A stretch of DNA of 64,000 nt from positions 1 through 64,000 of the forward strand of contig NZ_CP025085.1 in the NCBI RefSeq assembly GCF_002847015.1, in the 5' to 3' direction. Of the stretch, positions 35,623 to 47,498 are shown piece after piece. Below the pieces are notes generated by a model. That model was not told where the DNA came from. It did no database searches and worked only from the letters and a program-made list of their open reading frames with translations. Origin of the DNA: Prodigiosinella confusarubida. GTDB taxonomy: Bacteria; Pseudomonadota; Gammaproteobacteria; Enterobacterales; Enterobacteriaceae. The translations under genes were made by a program, and so were the position numbers. Position 1 is the stretch's first letter. Every line of letters begins with the position of its first letter.

Positions 35623-36728
35623 CAGGCCGCCCCTCTCAGATTCAGACGGGCCCGTACTTTACGCGCAGGAACGCTATCCCACAGGTTGAGTCCCACTGCA
35701 ATAGCGAAATAGACCAGGTTGGTAAACCACATCCATATCATCGGGTCGAGCTTACCTTTGCCAGCATTGGAACGTAACGAGCTCTGTAACAAAAAGAAAA
35801 TCAGGTAGAGCAACATTGCCGGGAGCATACTCAACACACGCCCCTGACGCGGGTTAACCACACTGAGTGGCACCACCATTATAGCCATCACTAAAACAGA
35901 AACGATCAGCGTCAAACGCCAATGAAACTCAGCTCTGGCATTAATATCTTTGGAGTGCCACAGCGTTTTCATGCTCATCTGTTCTACATTACTGGGATCA
36001 ACTGCCACTGCCTGATGACCCACGACAGCCTTATAGTCTTTAAAATCCGTGATGCGAAAATCGCGCAGCATAGCCGTACCTTCATAGCGGGTACCCTTAT
36101 TCAGCGTGACAATCTGGGAACCATCACTATTCTGTGAAACATGACCACGGTCTGCCACCACCACAGATGGACGGCTATTATCGCGGGGGTGCAACTGTGC
36201 CAAAAATACATGTTCGAACTCCTGGCCGTTGACATTGCTGACAAACAGCACAGAGTTGCCATCCTGAGTCGATTGAAACTGCCCTTCCGCCAACGTTGCC
36301 ATTCCGGGGTTGGCTTTCGCCTCCGCCAACACTTCATCCTGATGACGCGAGGACCAGGGGCTCAGCCATAAGACATTCACCGTCGCCAGTACGACAGTGA
36401 ATATAGACAACAATAACGCCGCCTTCAGCAGGACATTCTTCCCCATCCCGCAGGCATGCATGACTGTGATTTCACTTTCAGAGTATAAACGGCCATAGGC
36501 CATCAATAATCCGAGGAACAGGCTCAACGGCAGAATAAGCTGCGCCATCTCCGGGATACCCAGCCCCAACAGGGATAAAACCAAATTTGTCGGAATATCG
36601 CCATCAACCGCAGCGCCTAATATTCGTACTAATTTTTGACAGAAAAAAATCAGCAGCAGAATAAAAAGAATGGCTACTTGGCTCTTGAAAGTTTCCCGTA
36701 CCAGATATCGAATGATGATCACGTTCAA
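35622..36728 (-). CDS. lptF: LPS export ABC transporter permease LptF
   Basis: Partner permease of LptG in LPS export. It has 368 residues, starting MNVIIIRYLVRETFKSQVAI, with six membrane helices divided 3+3 around a periplasmic domain. GLGIPEMAQLILPLSLFLGL and ITVMHACGMGKN are conserved LptF segments. It is transcribed divergently from pepA; the 275-base gap holds both promoters, as in E. coli. Confidence 0.95.
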   Translation of the reverse strand: MNVIIIRYLVRETFKSQVAILFILLLIFFCQKLVRILGAAVDGDIPTNLVLSLLGLGIPEMAQLILPLSLFLGLLMAYGRLYSESEITVMHACGMGKNVLLKAALLLSIFTVVLATVNVLWLSPWSSRHQDEVLAEAKANPGMATLAEGQFQSTQDGNSVLFVSNVNGQEFEHVFLAQLHPRDNSRPSVVVADRGHVSQNSDGSQIVTLNKGTRYEGTAMLRDFRITDFKDYKAVVGHQAVAVDPSNVEQMSMKTLWHSKDINARAEFHWRLTLIVSVLVMAIMVVPLSVVNPRQGRVLSMLPAMLLYLIFFLLQSSLRSNAGKGKLDPMIWMWFTNLVYFAIAVGLNLWDSVPARKVRARLNLRGAA

Positions 36729-36988
36729 TTACGCCTGTGAAAACTTGTCTTTTTGCAGGAAAGTCGATAGTTTTTTCGCTAACTCGCCATTTATACTCAT
36801 TTGTGGCAACCTTCATAGCGACAATAATATTACGACATCCTGCATTCGGGGTGTTCTATCAGAACCTGCTTATAATCACCAAAACAGATTCGCTACGTCG
36901 TTTAGATTAACACAGGTTATGTTAACGCAACGACGGGAAGTATTACGGAGTATCATATTCTAGCCGTAGTTCCCGTTTTTGTCTTTAA

Positions 36989-38512
<1,524 letters not shown>

Positions 38513-38587
38513 ACTGACGGGCGGTATCAGCTAAGGCAGTACGTTACAATGGTTATGTGTCCCTATGAATGTCTGACCATTTACGGC

Positions 38588-38609
38588 AATCCCCGCGCAA
38601 GCGGGGATT
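38588..38609. terminator. Hairpin between pepA and holC
   Basis: AATCCCCGC (38588-38596) and GCGGGGATT (38601-38609) flank a GCAA loop. It is very stable, but no clear T-run follows, so it could be a terminator or a REP-like intergenic hairpin. Confidence 0.55.
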
Positions 38610-38723
38610 CATCATTACTATTAATGTATTTATTTTAAATGGATTGATTCCTGCGTAAGACATCGTCACCGCCCGGAGAAAATAGAAGCGCACGAAGTCT
38701 TCGATGGAAACACACAGGAAACT

Positions 38724-39173
38724 ATGAAAAACACAACGTTCTATCTTCTTGAACACGACAGTAAAAGCGGCGAACTGAGCGCCTGCGAGGCACTGGCCTG
38801 TGAACTGGCAGCGGAACGTTGGCGTGCGGGAAAGCGCATACTGATTGCCTGTGAAGATGAACAGCAGGCCATACGACTGGACGAAGCATTGTGGCAACGA
38901 GATCCTCACGCCTTTGTACCGCATAACCTGGCGGGAGAAGGCCCACGACAAGGCGCACCAGTAGAACTTTCCTGGCCTCAGCGCCGTGGTAATGCACCAC
39001 GTGATCTGCTCATTAATTTGCAAGGGCAATTCGCAGATTTTGCCACCGCTTTCCATGAAGTGATAGACTTCGTCCCTTATGAAGAATCTCTGAAACAGTT
39101 GGCGCGCGATCGCTACAAAGCCTATCGCAGCGTCGGCTTCCAATTGACCACGGCAACACCGCCAACCCACTGA
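38724..39173 (+). CDS. holC: DNA polymerase III chi subunit
   Basis: Clamp-loader accessory subunit that links the holoenzyme to SSB. It has 149 residues; MKNTTFYLLEHD, AAERWRAGKRILIACEDE, PHNLAGEGPRQGAPVE and FVPYEESLKQLARDRYKAYR match E. coli HolC (147 residues). It is 12 bases upstream of valS, so the two are co-transcribed. Confidence 0.95.
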   Translation: MKNTTFYLLEHDSKSGELSACEALACELAAERWRAGKRILIACEDEQQAIRLDEALWQRDPHAFVPHNLAGEGPRQGAPVELSWPQRRGNAPRDLLINLQGQFADFATAFHEVIDFVPYEESLKQLARDRYKAYRSVGFQLTTATPPTH

Positions 39174-39185
39174 ATTTTGAGCATA

Positions 39186-42041
39186 ATGGAAACGAAATAC
39201 AACCCGCAAGATATCGAGCAGCCACTCTACGAACACTGGGAAAAACAAGGGTACTTCAAGCCTAACGGCGATACTGGCACAGAAAGCTTCAGCATTATGA
39301 TTCCGCCGCCCAATGTCACCGGCAGCCTGCATATGGGTCATGCTTTCCAGCAAACCATCATGGACACCATGATCCGCTATCAGCGGATGCAGGGTAAAAA
39401 CACCTTGTGGCAGGCAGGAACAGATCATGCTGGTATCGCAACTCAGATGGTGGTCGAGCGTAAAATCGCCGCAGAAGAGGGCAAAACCCGTCATGATTAT
39501 GGTCGTGAAGCTTTTATCGACAAAATCTGGCAGTGGAAATCCGAATCCGGCGGTACCATCACTCGCCAGATGCGTCGCCTGGGTAACTCTGTAGATTGGG
39601 AGCGTGAACGTTTCACAATGGATGACGGTCTTTCCAATGCGGTGAAAGAGGTGTTCGTCCGCTTATATAAAGAAGACCTGATTTACCGGGGAAAACGCCT
39701 GGTGAACTGGGACCCGAAACTGCGTACCGCCATTTCTGATCTGGAAGTGGAAAACCGCGATGTGAAAGGTTCCATGTGGCATTTGCGCTATCCGCTGGCC
39801 GACGGTGTGAAAACCGCTGATGGCAAAGATTACCTGGTCGTAGCCACAACCCGGCCGGAAACTGTGCTCGGCGATACCGGCGTGGCGGTTAATCCAGAGG
39901 ATCCACGCTATAACGATCTGATTGGCAAAGAAGTAATCTTACCGTTGGTTGGTCGCCGTATTCCAATTCTTGGTGATGAACACGCCGACATGGAAAAAGG
40001 AACCGGCTGTGTGAAAATCACCCCGGCGCATGATTTCAACGACTACGACGTCGGCAAACGTCATGCACTGCCGATGATCAACGTCCTGACATTTGATGGC
40101 GATATCCGTCAGGAAGCTGAAATTTTTGATACCAACGGTGAAACCAGCACGGTTTACAGTGATGAAATTCCGTCTCAGTTGCGAGGGTTAGAGCGTTTTG
40201 CCGCCCGCAAAGCCGTCGTCGCGGCCTTTGATGAACTCGGATTGTTAGAAGAGATTAAAATACACGACTACACCGTCCCTTATGGCGATCGCGGCGGTGT
40301 GGTGATTGAACCCATGCTGACTGACCAATGGTATGTGCGTACAGCACCACTGGCAAAAGTCGCCGTAGAAGCAGTTGAAGACGGCCAGATTCAGTTTGTA
40401 CCGAAGCAATACGAAAATATGTACTTCGGTTGGATGCGCGATATCCAGGACTGGTGTATTTCCCGCCAACTGTGGTGGGGTCACCGTATTCCCGCCTGGT
40501 ACGATGCCGAAGGCAAAATTTATGTAGGCCGTGATGAAGCGGAAGTGCGCCGTGAAAACCACATCGCCGACGACATCGTGTTGAGGCAGGATGAAGACGT
40601 ACTGGACACCTGGTTCTCCTCCGGATTGTGGACATTCTCCACCCTCGGTTGGCCGGAACAGACGCCAGAACTGAAAGCCTTCCATCCCAGTAGTGTGATG
40701 GTGAGCGGCTTTGATATTATTTTCTTCTGGATTGCCCGCATGATCATGCTGACCATGCACTTCATCAAAGATGAGAATGGCAAACCACAGGTTCCGTTCC
40801 ATACTGTCTATATGACCGGTCTGATTCGTGATGAAGAAGGCCAGAAAATGTCCAAATCCAAAGGGAACGTCATTGACCCGCTGGATATGGTGGATGGTAT
40901 TTCACTGGCGGCGTTGCTGGAAAAACGTACCGGTAACATGATGCAGCCACAGTTGGCAGAGAAAATCCGGAAACGTACCGAGAAACAGTTCCCGAATGGT
41001 ATTGAACCGCATGGTACTGATGCCTTGCGGTTCACGCTGGCGGCGCTGGCGTCCACCGGCCGCGATATCAACTGGGACATGAAGCGTCTGGAAGGGTATC
41101 GAAACTTCTGTAACAAACTGTGGAACGCCAGCCGTTTTGTACTGATGAACACAGAAGGTCAGGATTGTGGTGCGCAGGGCGGCGATAAAGTGTTGTCGCT
41201 GGCAGATCGCTGGATTCTGGCGGAATTCAACCGCACGGTGAAAGCCTACCGTGAAGCACTGGATAGCTATCGCTTTGATCTGGCTGCCAATGTGTTGTAC
41301 GAATTTACCTGGAACCAGTTCTGTGACTGGTATCTGGAACTGACCAAACCGGTGATGAATGGTGGCAGTGATGCTGAACTGCGCGGCACCCGTCATACGT
41401 TGGTACAGGTACTGGAAGCATTGTTGCGTCTGGCGCATCCGATTATTCCGTTCATCACAGAAACCATCTGGCAGAGAGTGAAAGTGTTGAAGGGCATTAC
41501 GGCCGACACAATTATGCTACAACCGTTCCCGACATTTGATGCCGCACAGGAAGATACTCAGGCACTGAACGATCTGGAATGGATCAAGCAGGCCATCATA
41601 GCGATACGTAACATTCGCGCTGAAATGAACATCGCACCCGGCAAGCCATTGGATGTGCTATTGCGTGATACCAGTGCTGAAGCCCAGCGTCGTGTAGAAC
41701 AGAACCGTAGCTTCCTGCAAACGCTGGCTCGTCTGGAGAGCATCACGATTCTGCCAGCCGGGGATAAAGGTCCGGTGTCTGTCACCAAACTGGTGGACGG
41801 TACTGAACTGCTGATACCAATGGCGGGTCTGATCGATAAAACTGCAGAACTGGATCGTCTGGTGAAAGAAGTTGCCAGAATCGACGCTGAAATCAGCCGT
41901 ATCGAAAACAAGCTGTCCAATGAAGGCTTTGTGGCTCGAGCGCCGGAGGCTGTCGTCGCTAAAGAACGTGAAAAACTGGATAGTTATGCCACAGACAAGG
42001 CTAAACTACAGGAACAACAGGCGATCATTGCTGCGCTGTAA
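39186..42041 (+). CDS. valS: Valyl-tRNA synthetase
   Basis: Class I aminoacyl-tRNA synthetase charging tRNA-Val, with an editing domain against threonine. It has 951 residues, as in E. coli. The HIGH-type motif HMGH is at 49-52 in [13 protein letters not shown], and [12 protein letters not shown] is near residue 555. The C-terminal coiled coil ([20 protein letters not shown]) contacts tRNA. The frame opens at TTG 39177, but [13 protein letters not shown] at 39186 agrees with the family. Confidence 0.97.
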   Translation: METKYNPQDIEQPLYEHWEKQGYFKPNGDTGTESFSIMIPPPNVTGSLHMGHAFQQTIMDTMIRYQRMQGKNTLWQAGTDHAGIATQMVVERKIAAEEGKTRHDYGREAFIDKIWQWKSESGGTITRQMRRLGNSVDWERERFTMDDGLSNAVKEVFVRLYKEDLIYRGKRLVNWDPKLRTAISDLEVENRDVKGSMWHLRYPLADGVKTADGKDYLVVATTRPETVLGDTGVAVNPEDPRYNDLIGKEVILPLVGRRIPILGDEHADMEKGTGCVKITPAHDFNDYDVGKRHALPMINVLTFDGDIRQEAEIFDTNGETSTVYSDEIPSQLRGLERFAARKAVVAAFDELGLLEEIKIHDYTVPYGDRGGVVIEPMLTDQWYVRTAPLAKVAVEAVEDGQIQFVPKQYENMYFGWMRDIQDWCISRQLWWGHRIPAWYDAEGKIYVGRDEAEVRRENHIADDIVLRQDEDVLDTWFSSGLWTFSTLGWPEQTPELKAFHPSSVMVSGFDIIFFWIARMIMLTMHFIKDENGKPQVPFHTVYMTGLIRDEEGQKMSKSKGNVIDPLDMVDGISLAALLEKRTGNMMQPQLAEKIRKRTEKQFPNGIEPHGTDALRFTLAALASTGRDINWDMKRLEGYRNFCNKLWNASRFVLMNTEGQDCGAQGGDKVLSLADRWILAEFNRTVKAYREALDSYRFDLAANVLYEFTWNQFCDWYLELTKPVMNGGSDAELRGTRHTLVQVLEALLRLAHPIIPFITETIWQRVKVLKGITADTIMLQPFPTFDAAQEDTQALNDLEWIKQAIIAIRNIRAEMNIAPGKPLDVLLRDTSAEAQRRVEQNRSFLQTLARLESITILPAGDKGPVSVTKLVDGTELLIPMAGLIDKTAELDRLVKEVARIDAEISRIENKLSNEGFVARAPEAVVAKEREKLDSYATDKAKLQEQQAIIAAL

Positions 42042-42046
42042 ATGCT

Positions 42047-42071
42047 ATAAGCCCCGCGATGCGGGGCTTAT
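42047..42071 (+). terminator. Terminator after valS
   Basis: Perfect arms ATAAGCCCCGC and GCGGGGCTTAT around GAT, five bases after the valS stop. It closes the pepA-holC-valS region. Confidence 0.85.
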
Positions 42072-42233
42072 TACACCGGCCGGATAAGCACCTCTTCCAT
42101 CATCGCCTCAGATACCCGATTTTCTTGACTGAACGGCAGAACACCATAATGACGGACATGTTGCCGGTTCAGTATCAATAACGTCGTTTAAGCGCAGATA
42201 ACTGCGATTAAACCATCGGAAAAGGAGAGTGAC

Positions 42234-43061
42234 ATGACGATGCACCCGATGATCAAGCTGGCCGACGGAAACCTTATGCCGCAATTGGGGCTAGGTGTCT
42301 GGCGGGCCAGTAATGAAGAGACCATGACTGCGGTTACTGAAGCCCTGAAAACCGGTTATCGGGCGATTGATACCGCCGCCATTTACAAGAATGAAGAGGG
42401 TGTCGGTCAGGCCTTAAAGGCGGCAAATCTCCCCCGGGAACAGGTGTTTATTACCACCAAACTGTGGAATGCTGATCAGAAACATACGCAAAAAGCGTTG
42501 GAAGAGAGTCTGCGCAAACTACAGCTGGATTACGTCGATCTTTATCTGATTCACTGGCCGTTACCTCAGCAGGATAGCTACGCTGACGCCTGGCGAGGGC
42601 TCATCAAGCTACAAGAACAGGGACTGGCCAAAAGCATTGGCGTCAGTAACTTCCATCCCCACCACTTGCAACGACTGAAAGATGAAACAGGCATTTTACC
42701 GGTTATCAACCAGATAGAGTTGCACCCGCTGATGCAGCAACGTCCCCTCAATACCTGGAATGCCACTCACCATATCCAGACCGAATCCTGGAGTCCGCTG
42801 GCTCAAGGTGGTGAAGGGGTTTTTGATCAGCCGATTATTCGCACGCTGGCCATAAAATATGGCAAAACACCAGCGCAGATTGTTATCCGCTGGCATCTGG
42901 ATAATGGCTTTGTCGTTATTCCAAAATCAGTCACACCTACCCGTATCCAGGAAAATTTCGATGTATTCGATTTTCGTCTGGATAAAGAAGAGCTGAGTGA
43001 AATTGCCAAGCTGGACTGCGGTAAACGATTAGGCCCTGATCCTGATGCACCACGTCAATAA
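42234..43061 (+). CDS. dkgA: 2,5-diketo-D-gluconate reductase A type aldo-keto reductase
   Basis: NADPH-dependent AKR5 family enzyme that reduces 2,5-diketogluconate, methylglyoxal and beta-keto esters. It has 275 residues, as in E. coli DkgA, with the same ending KRLGPDPD. The tetrad is Asp46, Tyr51 (AIYKNEEG), Lys76 (ITTKLWN) and His107 (LIHWPLP). IPKSVTPTRIQENFDVFDF is the cofactor-binding loop. AAAAGGAGA precedes the start. The setting next to valS differs from E. coli. 2,5-diketogluconate metabolism is well developed in plant-associated enterics. Confidence 0.9.
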   Translation: MTMHPMIKLADGNLMPQLGLGVWRASNEETMTAVTEALKTGYRAIDTAAIYKNEEGVGQALKAANLPREQVFITTKLWNADQKHTQKALEESLRKLQLDYVDLYLIHWPLPQQDSYADAWRGLIKLQEQGLAKSIGVSNFHPHHLQRLKDETGILPVINQIELHPLMQQRPLNTWNATHHIQTESWSPLAQGGEGVFDQPIIRTLAIKYGKTPAQIVIRWHLDNGFVVIPKSVTPTRIQENFDVFDFRLDKEELSEIAKLDCGKRLGPDPDAPRQ

Positions 43062-43081
43062 CATCTGCTATCAAAACCAAA

Positions 43082-43109
43082 CATCCACCAGCCATGTCGC
43101 TGGTGGATG
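43082..43109. terminator. Bidirectional terminator between dkgA and the GntR gene
   Basis: CATCCACCAGC and GCTGGTGGATG are perfect 11-base arms around CATGTC, between two convergent stop codons. Confidence 0.8.
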
Positions 43110-43113
43110 GAGT

Positions 43114-43851
43114 TTATTCTGACACCTGAAACTCGTAGATATCACTACGGCAATAAATTTCGCAGTATTCCAACAGATCACCATGAGCGTTATAAGTATG
43201 CTGACGGCTTAACAGCAGTGGCGTGCCTGCCAAAACGCCCAGGTGTTCGGCAATCTCGGGCATGCAGCTCACTGCTCGCAGCCGATAACGTTTGTTTTGT
43301 GGGAAAATATTGCGATCCGCCCAATATTGATACAGTGAAAGTTCCACTTCTTCGGGGTGCGATAACCACTTTTGCGGGATCCATACCGTCTCCAACGATA
43401 TGGGTTCGTCATTGAGCAGACGCACCCGGCGTAGCTTGGTTACCATTGCACCAGCCGACAGTTTCATTTCTGCTATCAACGCTGAAGGAATGGGCAATTG
43501 GGTACGTTCCAGCCAGATATTACCGGCGATACCACCGCGTTGCTGTACCTGCGCAGTAAATCCCACGTCCTCTTTATTCAGTGAATAATCTAATTGCTGA
43601 GTAATACGAGTGCCCACTCCCTGCTGCCGCACAATCAGCCCTTTTTCTTCCAGTAATGCCAGTGAACGGGAAACCGTTACACGTGAAAGCCCCAGTGACT
43701 GGACAATCTGTCGCTCCGGCGGCAAAAACTGCCCGGAAAGATTATTGTATTGGCCAATGCACAGCTCCAGAGCAGCAGCCAACTGCATATAACGGGGAGC
43801 CGACGATGGCTGCTCCAATATTCCCCGTACTTTGGTCAAAAGCGCTTGCAT
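43114..43851 (-). CDS. GntR-family (HutC/UTRA) regulator, YegW-like
   Basis: Probable local repressor, 245 residues. The winged helix-turn-helix at about 35-80 contains LPPERQIVQSLGLSRVTVSR, LEEKGLIVRQQGVGTRI. The UTRA ligand-binding domain follows (KLRRVRLLNDEPISLETVWI ... LLLSRQHTYNAHGDLLEYCE). It is divergent from the ADP-ribosylglycohydrolase/permease/kinase operon, the same logic as E. coli yegW beside yegTUV. The ligand is presumably the nucleoside-like substrate or its phosphate. Confidence 0.82.
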   Translation of the reverse strand: MQALLTKVRGILEQPSSAPRYMQLAAALELCIGQYNNLSGQFLPPERQIVQSLGLSRVTVSRSLALLEEKGLIVRQQGVGTRITQQLDYSLNKEDVGFTAQVQQRGGIAGNIWLERTQLPIPSALIAEMKLSAGAMVTKLRRVRLLNDEPISLETVWIPQKWLSHPEEVELSLYQYWADRNIFPQNKRYRLRAVSCMPEIAEHLGVLAGTPLLLSRQHTYNAHGDLLEYCEIYCRSDIYEFQVSE

Positions 43852-43894
43852 AGTTGCCTTATGGTTATCGCAGTAAATCCGACATCATTATTTA

Positions 43895-43907
43895 TTGTGA
43901 ATCACAA
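43895..43907. promoter_or_regulatory. Candidate operator in the divergent intergenic region
   Basis: TTGTGAATCACAA is a 13-base palindrome located 44 bases upstream of the GntR gene start. It is too short-spaced for CRP (which needs six bases between TGTGA and TCACA), so it is more likely the GntR-family operator. Confidence 0.4.
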
Positions 43908-44056
43908 CCCATTGAATGTGCCAGTAGACAATAACAAAGTCTTTAGGCTTTATATTGGCATTATAAAGGCATTAAATTGGACTTGCTATTGTCGAGTGCT
44001 TTTTGTACATTTAAAAACAGGAATCAGGTATCAGAGCCAACACCAGGTGTCATTTC

Positions 44057-45136
44057 ATGACCGTAAAGAGAAATCCTCACGACGCCATCCTCGGCTGCTT
44101 GTATGGGCAAGCTGTGGGTGACGCGATGGGGATGCCATCAGAACTATGGCCGCAGGAAAAGGTCCGCCACCATTTTGGCTGGATTAGCGATTTCCTGCCC
44201 GGTCCTGATGAAAACATCGCCGCGAAGGGATTTGTTGCCGGCGAATATACAGACGATACACAGCAAGCCATTGCGTTATTAAATGCTGTTATTGAAGCCA
44301 ATGGTGAGGTCGAGCCCGAGCGCATTGCCAGACATATTTTGTCTTGGGCCGACCACATCAACGCGTTTGAAAAAAATGTGCTGGGTCCCAGCTCCAAGGC
44401 CGCATTAAACGCTATCCGAACGGGTATTTCCGTTCATGACATCGTTGCCAATGGTGTAACCAATGGTGCGGCCATGCGTATCGCGCCAGTAGGCTGCCTG
44501 ATGGCAACCACCGATAAAATGGCATTTATTGACGCGGTACGACAGGCATCCAGCCCTACCCACAAATCGGATATCGCTGTTGCAGGTGCTTTTGCCATTG
44601 CCTGGGCAATCAGCCGTGCCATTGAAGGTGCCAGTTGGGAAGAAATAAAGGCTGAATTACCTGTACTCACGGAAGAAGTTCAGCAGCAACACATCACCAC
44701 TTTTTGCCCGCAATTGGGCCGCCGAATTATGCAGGCACTCACGTTTGTAGAGAACCTTCGAGACTTACCCGATCCCCTGGCACTATCAGAGCTTTATGAT
44801 ACGCTGGGTGCAGGTATGGATACTCTGGAATCAGTGCCAATGGCACTGGCCATTGTCGAACTCGCCGCAACCATCCCCCAGCGCTGTGCCATATTAGCCG
44901 CCAATCTTGGTGGTGATACGGATACGATAGGTGCCATGGCAACCGCTATTTGTGGCGCGTTGCACGGTATCAGTGCTTTTCCTGCGGCATGGATCTCTAC
45001 AATCAATCAGGCCAACTCGGTTGATTTCATCCCCCTTGCCGCTATTCTCTCTGAGCTCAGGCTGAAAAGGAGTACGCCAACATGGGTGAAATCCAGCAAC
45101 AAGATACATACCAGCAAAACAAAACATGGAAAGTAG
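44057..45136 (+). CDS. ADP-ribosylglycohydrolase family protein, YegU-like
   Basis: Dimetal hydrolase of the DraG/ARH fold that breaks N- or O-glycosidic bonds to ribose. It has 359 residues. Metal-binding motifs are GEYTDDTQQAIALL (about 66-79) and LGGDTDTIGAMATAICGA (about 277-294), with GLYGQAVGDAMGMPSE-like CLYGQAVGDAMGMPSE at the start. The last 18 codons overlap the next gene. Its neighbours (a nucleobase/nucleoside-type permease and a PfkB kinase) indicate it cleaves an imported nucleoside-like compound rather than acting on ADP-ribosylated proteins. Confidence 0.83.
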   Translation: MTVKRNPHDAILGCLYGQAVGDAMGMPSELWPQEKVRHHFGWISDFLPGPDENIAAKGFVAGEYTDDTQQAIALLNAVIEANGEVEPERIARHILSWADHINAFEKNVLGPSSKAALNAIRTGISVHDIVANGVTNGAAMRIAPVGCLMATTDKMAFIDAVRQASSPTHKSDIAVAGAFAIAWAISRAIEGASWEEIKAELPVLTEEVQQQHITTFCPQLGRRIMQALTFVENLRDLPDPLALSELYDTLGAGMDTLESVPMALAIVELAATIPQRCAILAANLGGDTDTIGAMATAICGALHGISAFPAAWISTINQANSVDFIPLAAILSELRLKRSTPTWVKSSNKIHTSKTKHGK

Positions 45137-46503
45137 AAAATACCGGTATTGACCTGGTGCCGGAGGTAGAACGCACCGGTAGCCCAATGCAACTTTTCTG
45201 GATCTGGTGCGCAGCTAACATCGGCATCCTCGGTATTGTTTATGGTGCTATCATCGTCTCGTTTGGCTTGTCCTTTATTCAATCAGTGTTGGCGGCAGTG
45301 GTCGGCGTTGCCAGCTTTTCCCTGGTCGGTTATACCTCTTTTGCCGGCCAAACCGGTCGTACTTCTACCCTGACCCTCTCTCGTACCATTTTTGGTCTGC
45401 AAGGCAACATCGCTCCCACCGCCTTTAGCTGGTTTAACCTTATCGGTTGGGAAGCGGTGAATGTCATTACCGGTACCATGACACTGGCGGCACTCTTTGA
45501 AGCGTTGGGATTTAGCGCCAGTACGACGCTAACTACCGTATGCCTGCTGCTGTTTGCCGGTCTGACGATTATCGTCAGTCTGCTAGGCCAGAATACGCTG
45601 TTCATGATGCAAAGCTGGTTTAGCAAGATCTTTGGCACCATGACCTTGATTGTGGCGGTTTATATTTTATTCGACACCCCCTGGGCTCAGGTGTTAAGTA
45701 TGCCTTCCGGCAATTGGCTGACCGGTTTTTTACCGGCAGTTTCGGTGATTGCCGCCGGCACAGGTATAGGCTGGACCATCGCTGGTGCCGACTACAGCCG
45801 CTATCAAAGTCCCACTACCTCACGCAACCACCTCTTTTATGCCGTGGTAGGTGGGGCTTGTCTGCCACTGGTACTTCTGATGCTGGCCGGTATTCTTCTG
45901 TCCTCACAGTTGCCGGATCTGGCCAGTTCTGCAAATCCCATCGCGTTGATTGGTACCGTGCTGCCACCCTGGATGTCCGTTCCCTATCTGCTGGCCGCCA
46001 CTGCCGGGATTGTGACCATTGCAGTACTGAGCCTTTACTCCGCCAGTCTCAACCTGCTGACAATTGGTATCAAAGTGCCTCAATCTGTCGCCGTAGCAAT
46101 AGACGCCATCCTGATGTTGGGTGTGTCTATTTACGTCCTGTTTGTTTCCGGCGACTTTCTGACACCATTCATCTCGTTTCTGATTTTTTGCGGCGTCTTT
46201 CTGGCAGCCTGGGCGGCGATGTTCATTCTGGATTACCTCTGGTTGCGTCAGCACCACGGCTATAACACTGCGGCACTGTTCGGTTTGGACGGTAAAAATC
46301 AGGGCGTCCGCTGGGTACCGCTGTTCTGCTGGGCGTTAGGTGCTCTGAGCGGATTAATGGTCACCAAAACCGGATTCATTGATGGCCCACTGGCAAAAGG
46401 CATTTTTGCCAGCTCCAGTCTCGGCATTTTTATCTCTTTTGGTATCAGCCTGGTGACTTACGCGTTATTTCTGATGATTAAGCCACAGGAAAAACAACTA
46501 TGA
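45082..46503 (+). CDS. NCS1-family nucleobase/nucleoside permease
   Basis: Inner-membrane importer of the cytosine/purine/uracil/thiamine/allantoin family, 473 residues with about 12 helices. The N-terminus GIDLVPEVERTGSPMQLFWI (Glu-Arg-Thr/Gly segment) and the helix-6 region GWTIAGADYSRYQ are diagnostic. The substrate is unknown, but the context suggests a purine or pyrimidine nucleoside. The ATG lies 55 bases inside the preceding gene with GGAG upstream, and the stop overlaps the kinase start by ATGA. Confidence 0.85.
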   Translation: MGEIQQQDTYQQNKTWKVENTGIDLVPEVERTGSPMQLFWIWCAANIGILGIVYGAIIVSFGLSFIQSVLAAVVGVASFSLVGYTSFAGQTGRTSTLTLSRTIFGLQGNIAPTAFSWFNLIGWEAVNVITGTMTLAALFEALGFSASTTLTTVCLLLFAGLTIIVSLLGQNTLFMMQSWFSKIFGTMTLIVAVYILFDTPWAQVLSMPSGNWLTGFLPAVSVIAAGTGIGWTIAGADYSRYQSPTTSRNHLFYAVVGGACLPLVLLMLAGILLSSQLPDLASSANPIALIGTVLPPWMSVPYLLAATAGIVTIAVLSLYSASLNLLTIGIKVPQSVAVAIDAILMLGVSIYVLFVSGDFLTPFISFLIFCGVFLAAWAAMFILDYLWLRQHHGYNTAALFGLDGKNQGVRWVPLFCWALGALSGLMVTKTGFIDGPLAKGIFASSSLGIFISFGISLVTYALFLMIKPQEKQL

Positions 46504-47447
46504 GTATTTTTCAGGCAAAAGTGCCCGTAGTGGCTATCGGTGGTGCCGTATGCGACATGGTGTTATCGGTGGAACGTCTGCCGTTCAGTGGTGAGGATAT
46601 TGAAGCTGAAGATGGTGGACGACAAGTCGGTGGCTGTGCGTTTAACGTCACCAGAGCTCTCTGTCAGTTACAGGTTCCCGTGATTAACGGCATGCCTGTC
46701 GGCAACGGCCACTGGGGGCAGATGGTCGAGCAGGCCATGACTAAACTCGGCCTCCCCGTTTTATTACGCAATCAGGAAAAAGACAACGGCTGGTGCCTGG
46801 CACTGGCGGAGCGAGATGGTAATGACCGCGCGTTTGTGTCCATTACCGGTTGCGAGTCCATCTGGACACCAGAATTACTGCAACTGCTCTCACCGCCAGA
46901 AAATGCGCTGATCTATGCCAGCGGCTATGAACTTGCCGGAGAAACCGGTGCCGCCCTGCGTGAATGGCTGCTGAACCAACCGCAACGCAAAGTGATCGAT
47001 CCTGGCCCGCGGATCGCGGATATTCCTGCCACATTCTTTCAGGCATTACCCGGCACAAATACGCTGTTGACGTTAAACCGGGATGAAACTCGCTACCTGT
47101 GTGGCGAGGGTGATACCGTCGCACAGGCATCCCATTACGCGAAACAAAACAGACTGTGGCTGATTTGCCGTCTGGATAAGGCCGGAGCCTGGATTTGTCC
47201 TCCCGACGCTGCCGCTCAGGAAGTGCCAGCCTATAAAGTTGATGTAGTCGATACCATTGGTGCAGGCGATGCCCACTGTGGCGGCCTGCTCGCTGGTCTG
47301 GCAGCCGACTGGTCATTACATGATGCGGTTGATTTGGCAAATCGTGTCGCGGCCTGTGTGGTTGCCAGCCAGGGGGCCGCAGGAGCGCCAGATTGGAAAG
47401 AATTACAGCAGCGTTTCCCTGACGTTCACACTAACCCTGGCAGATAA
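46500..47447 (+). CDS. PfkB-family sugar/nucleoside kinase, YegV-like
   Basis: ATP-dependent kinase of the ribokinase family, 315 residues. Start VVAIGGAVCDMVLSVERLPF and DGGRQVGGCAFNVTRAL (di-glycine switch region) are family hallmarks. The catalytic DTIGAGDAHCGG is near residue 250. It probably phosphorylates the sugar freed by the glycohydrolase or the imported nucleoside itself. It is the third gene of the operon. Confidence 0.85.
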   Translation: MSIFQAKVPVVAIGGAVCDMVLSVERLPFSGEDIEAEDGGRQVGGCAFNVTRALCQLQVPVINGMPVGNGHWGQMVEQAMTKLGLPVLLRNQEKDNGWCLALAERDGNDRAFVSITGCESIWTPELLQLLSPPENALIYASGYELAGETGAALREWLLNQPQRKVIDPGPRIADIPATFFQALPGTNTLLTLNRDETRYLCGEGDTVAQASHYAKQNRLWLICRLDKAGAWICPPDAAAQEVPAYKVDVVDTIGAGDAHCGGLLAGLAADWSLHDAVDLANRVAACVVASQGAAGAPDWKELQQRFPDVHTNPGR

Positions 47448-47458
47448 CAACGGACCGC

Positions 47459-47492
47459 GATGACTCTCCCCGTGAAAACGAGGAGAGTCATC
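47459..47492. terminator. Bidirectional terminator between kinase and maiA-like gene
   Basis: GATGACTCTCC (47459-47469) and GGAGAGTCATC (47482-47492) are perfect 11-base arms between two convergent genes. Confidence 0.85.
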
Positions 47493-47498
47493 CCCCAC

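Noticed and set aside
38553-39494. 313-codon minus-strand frame opposite holC and the start of valS
   Set aside because: Fully antisense to two well-conserved genes; the composition is the usual shadow of GC-rich coding DNA.
43895-43907. TTGTGAATCACAA as a CRP site
   Set aside because: Only one base separates the half-sites; CRP needs a six-base spacer. It is kept as a possible GntR operator instead.
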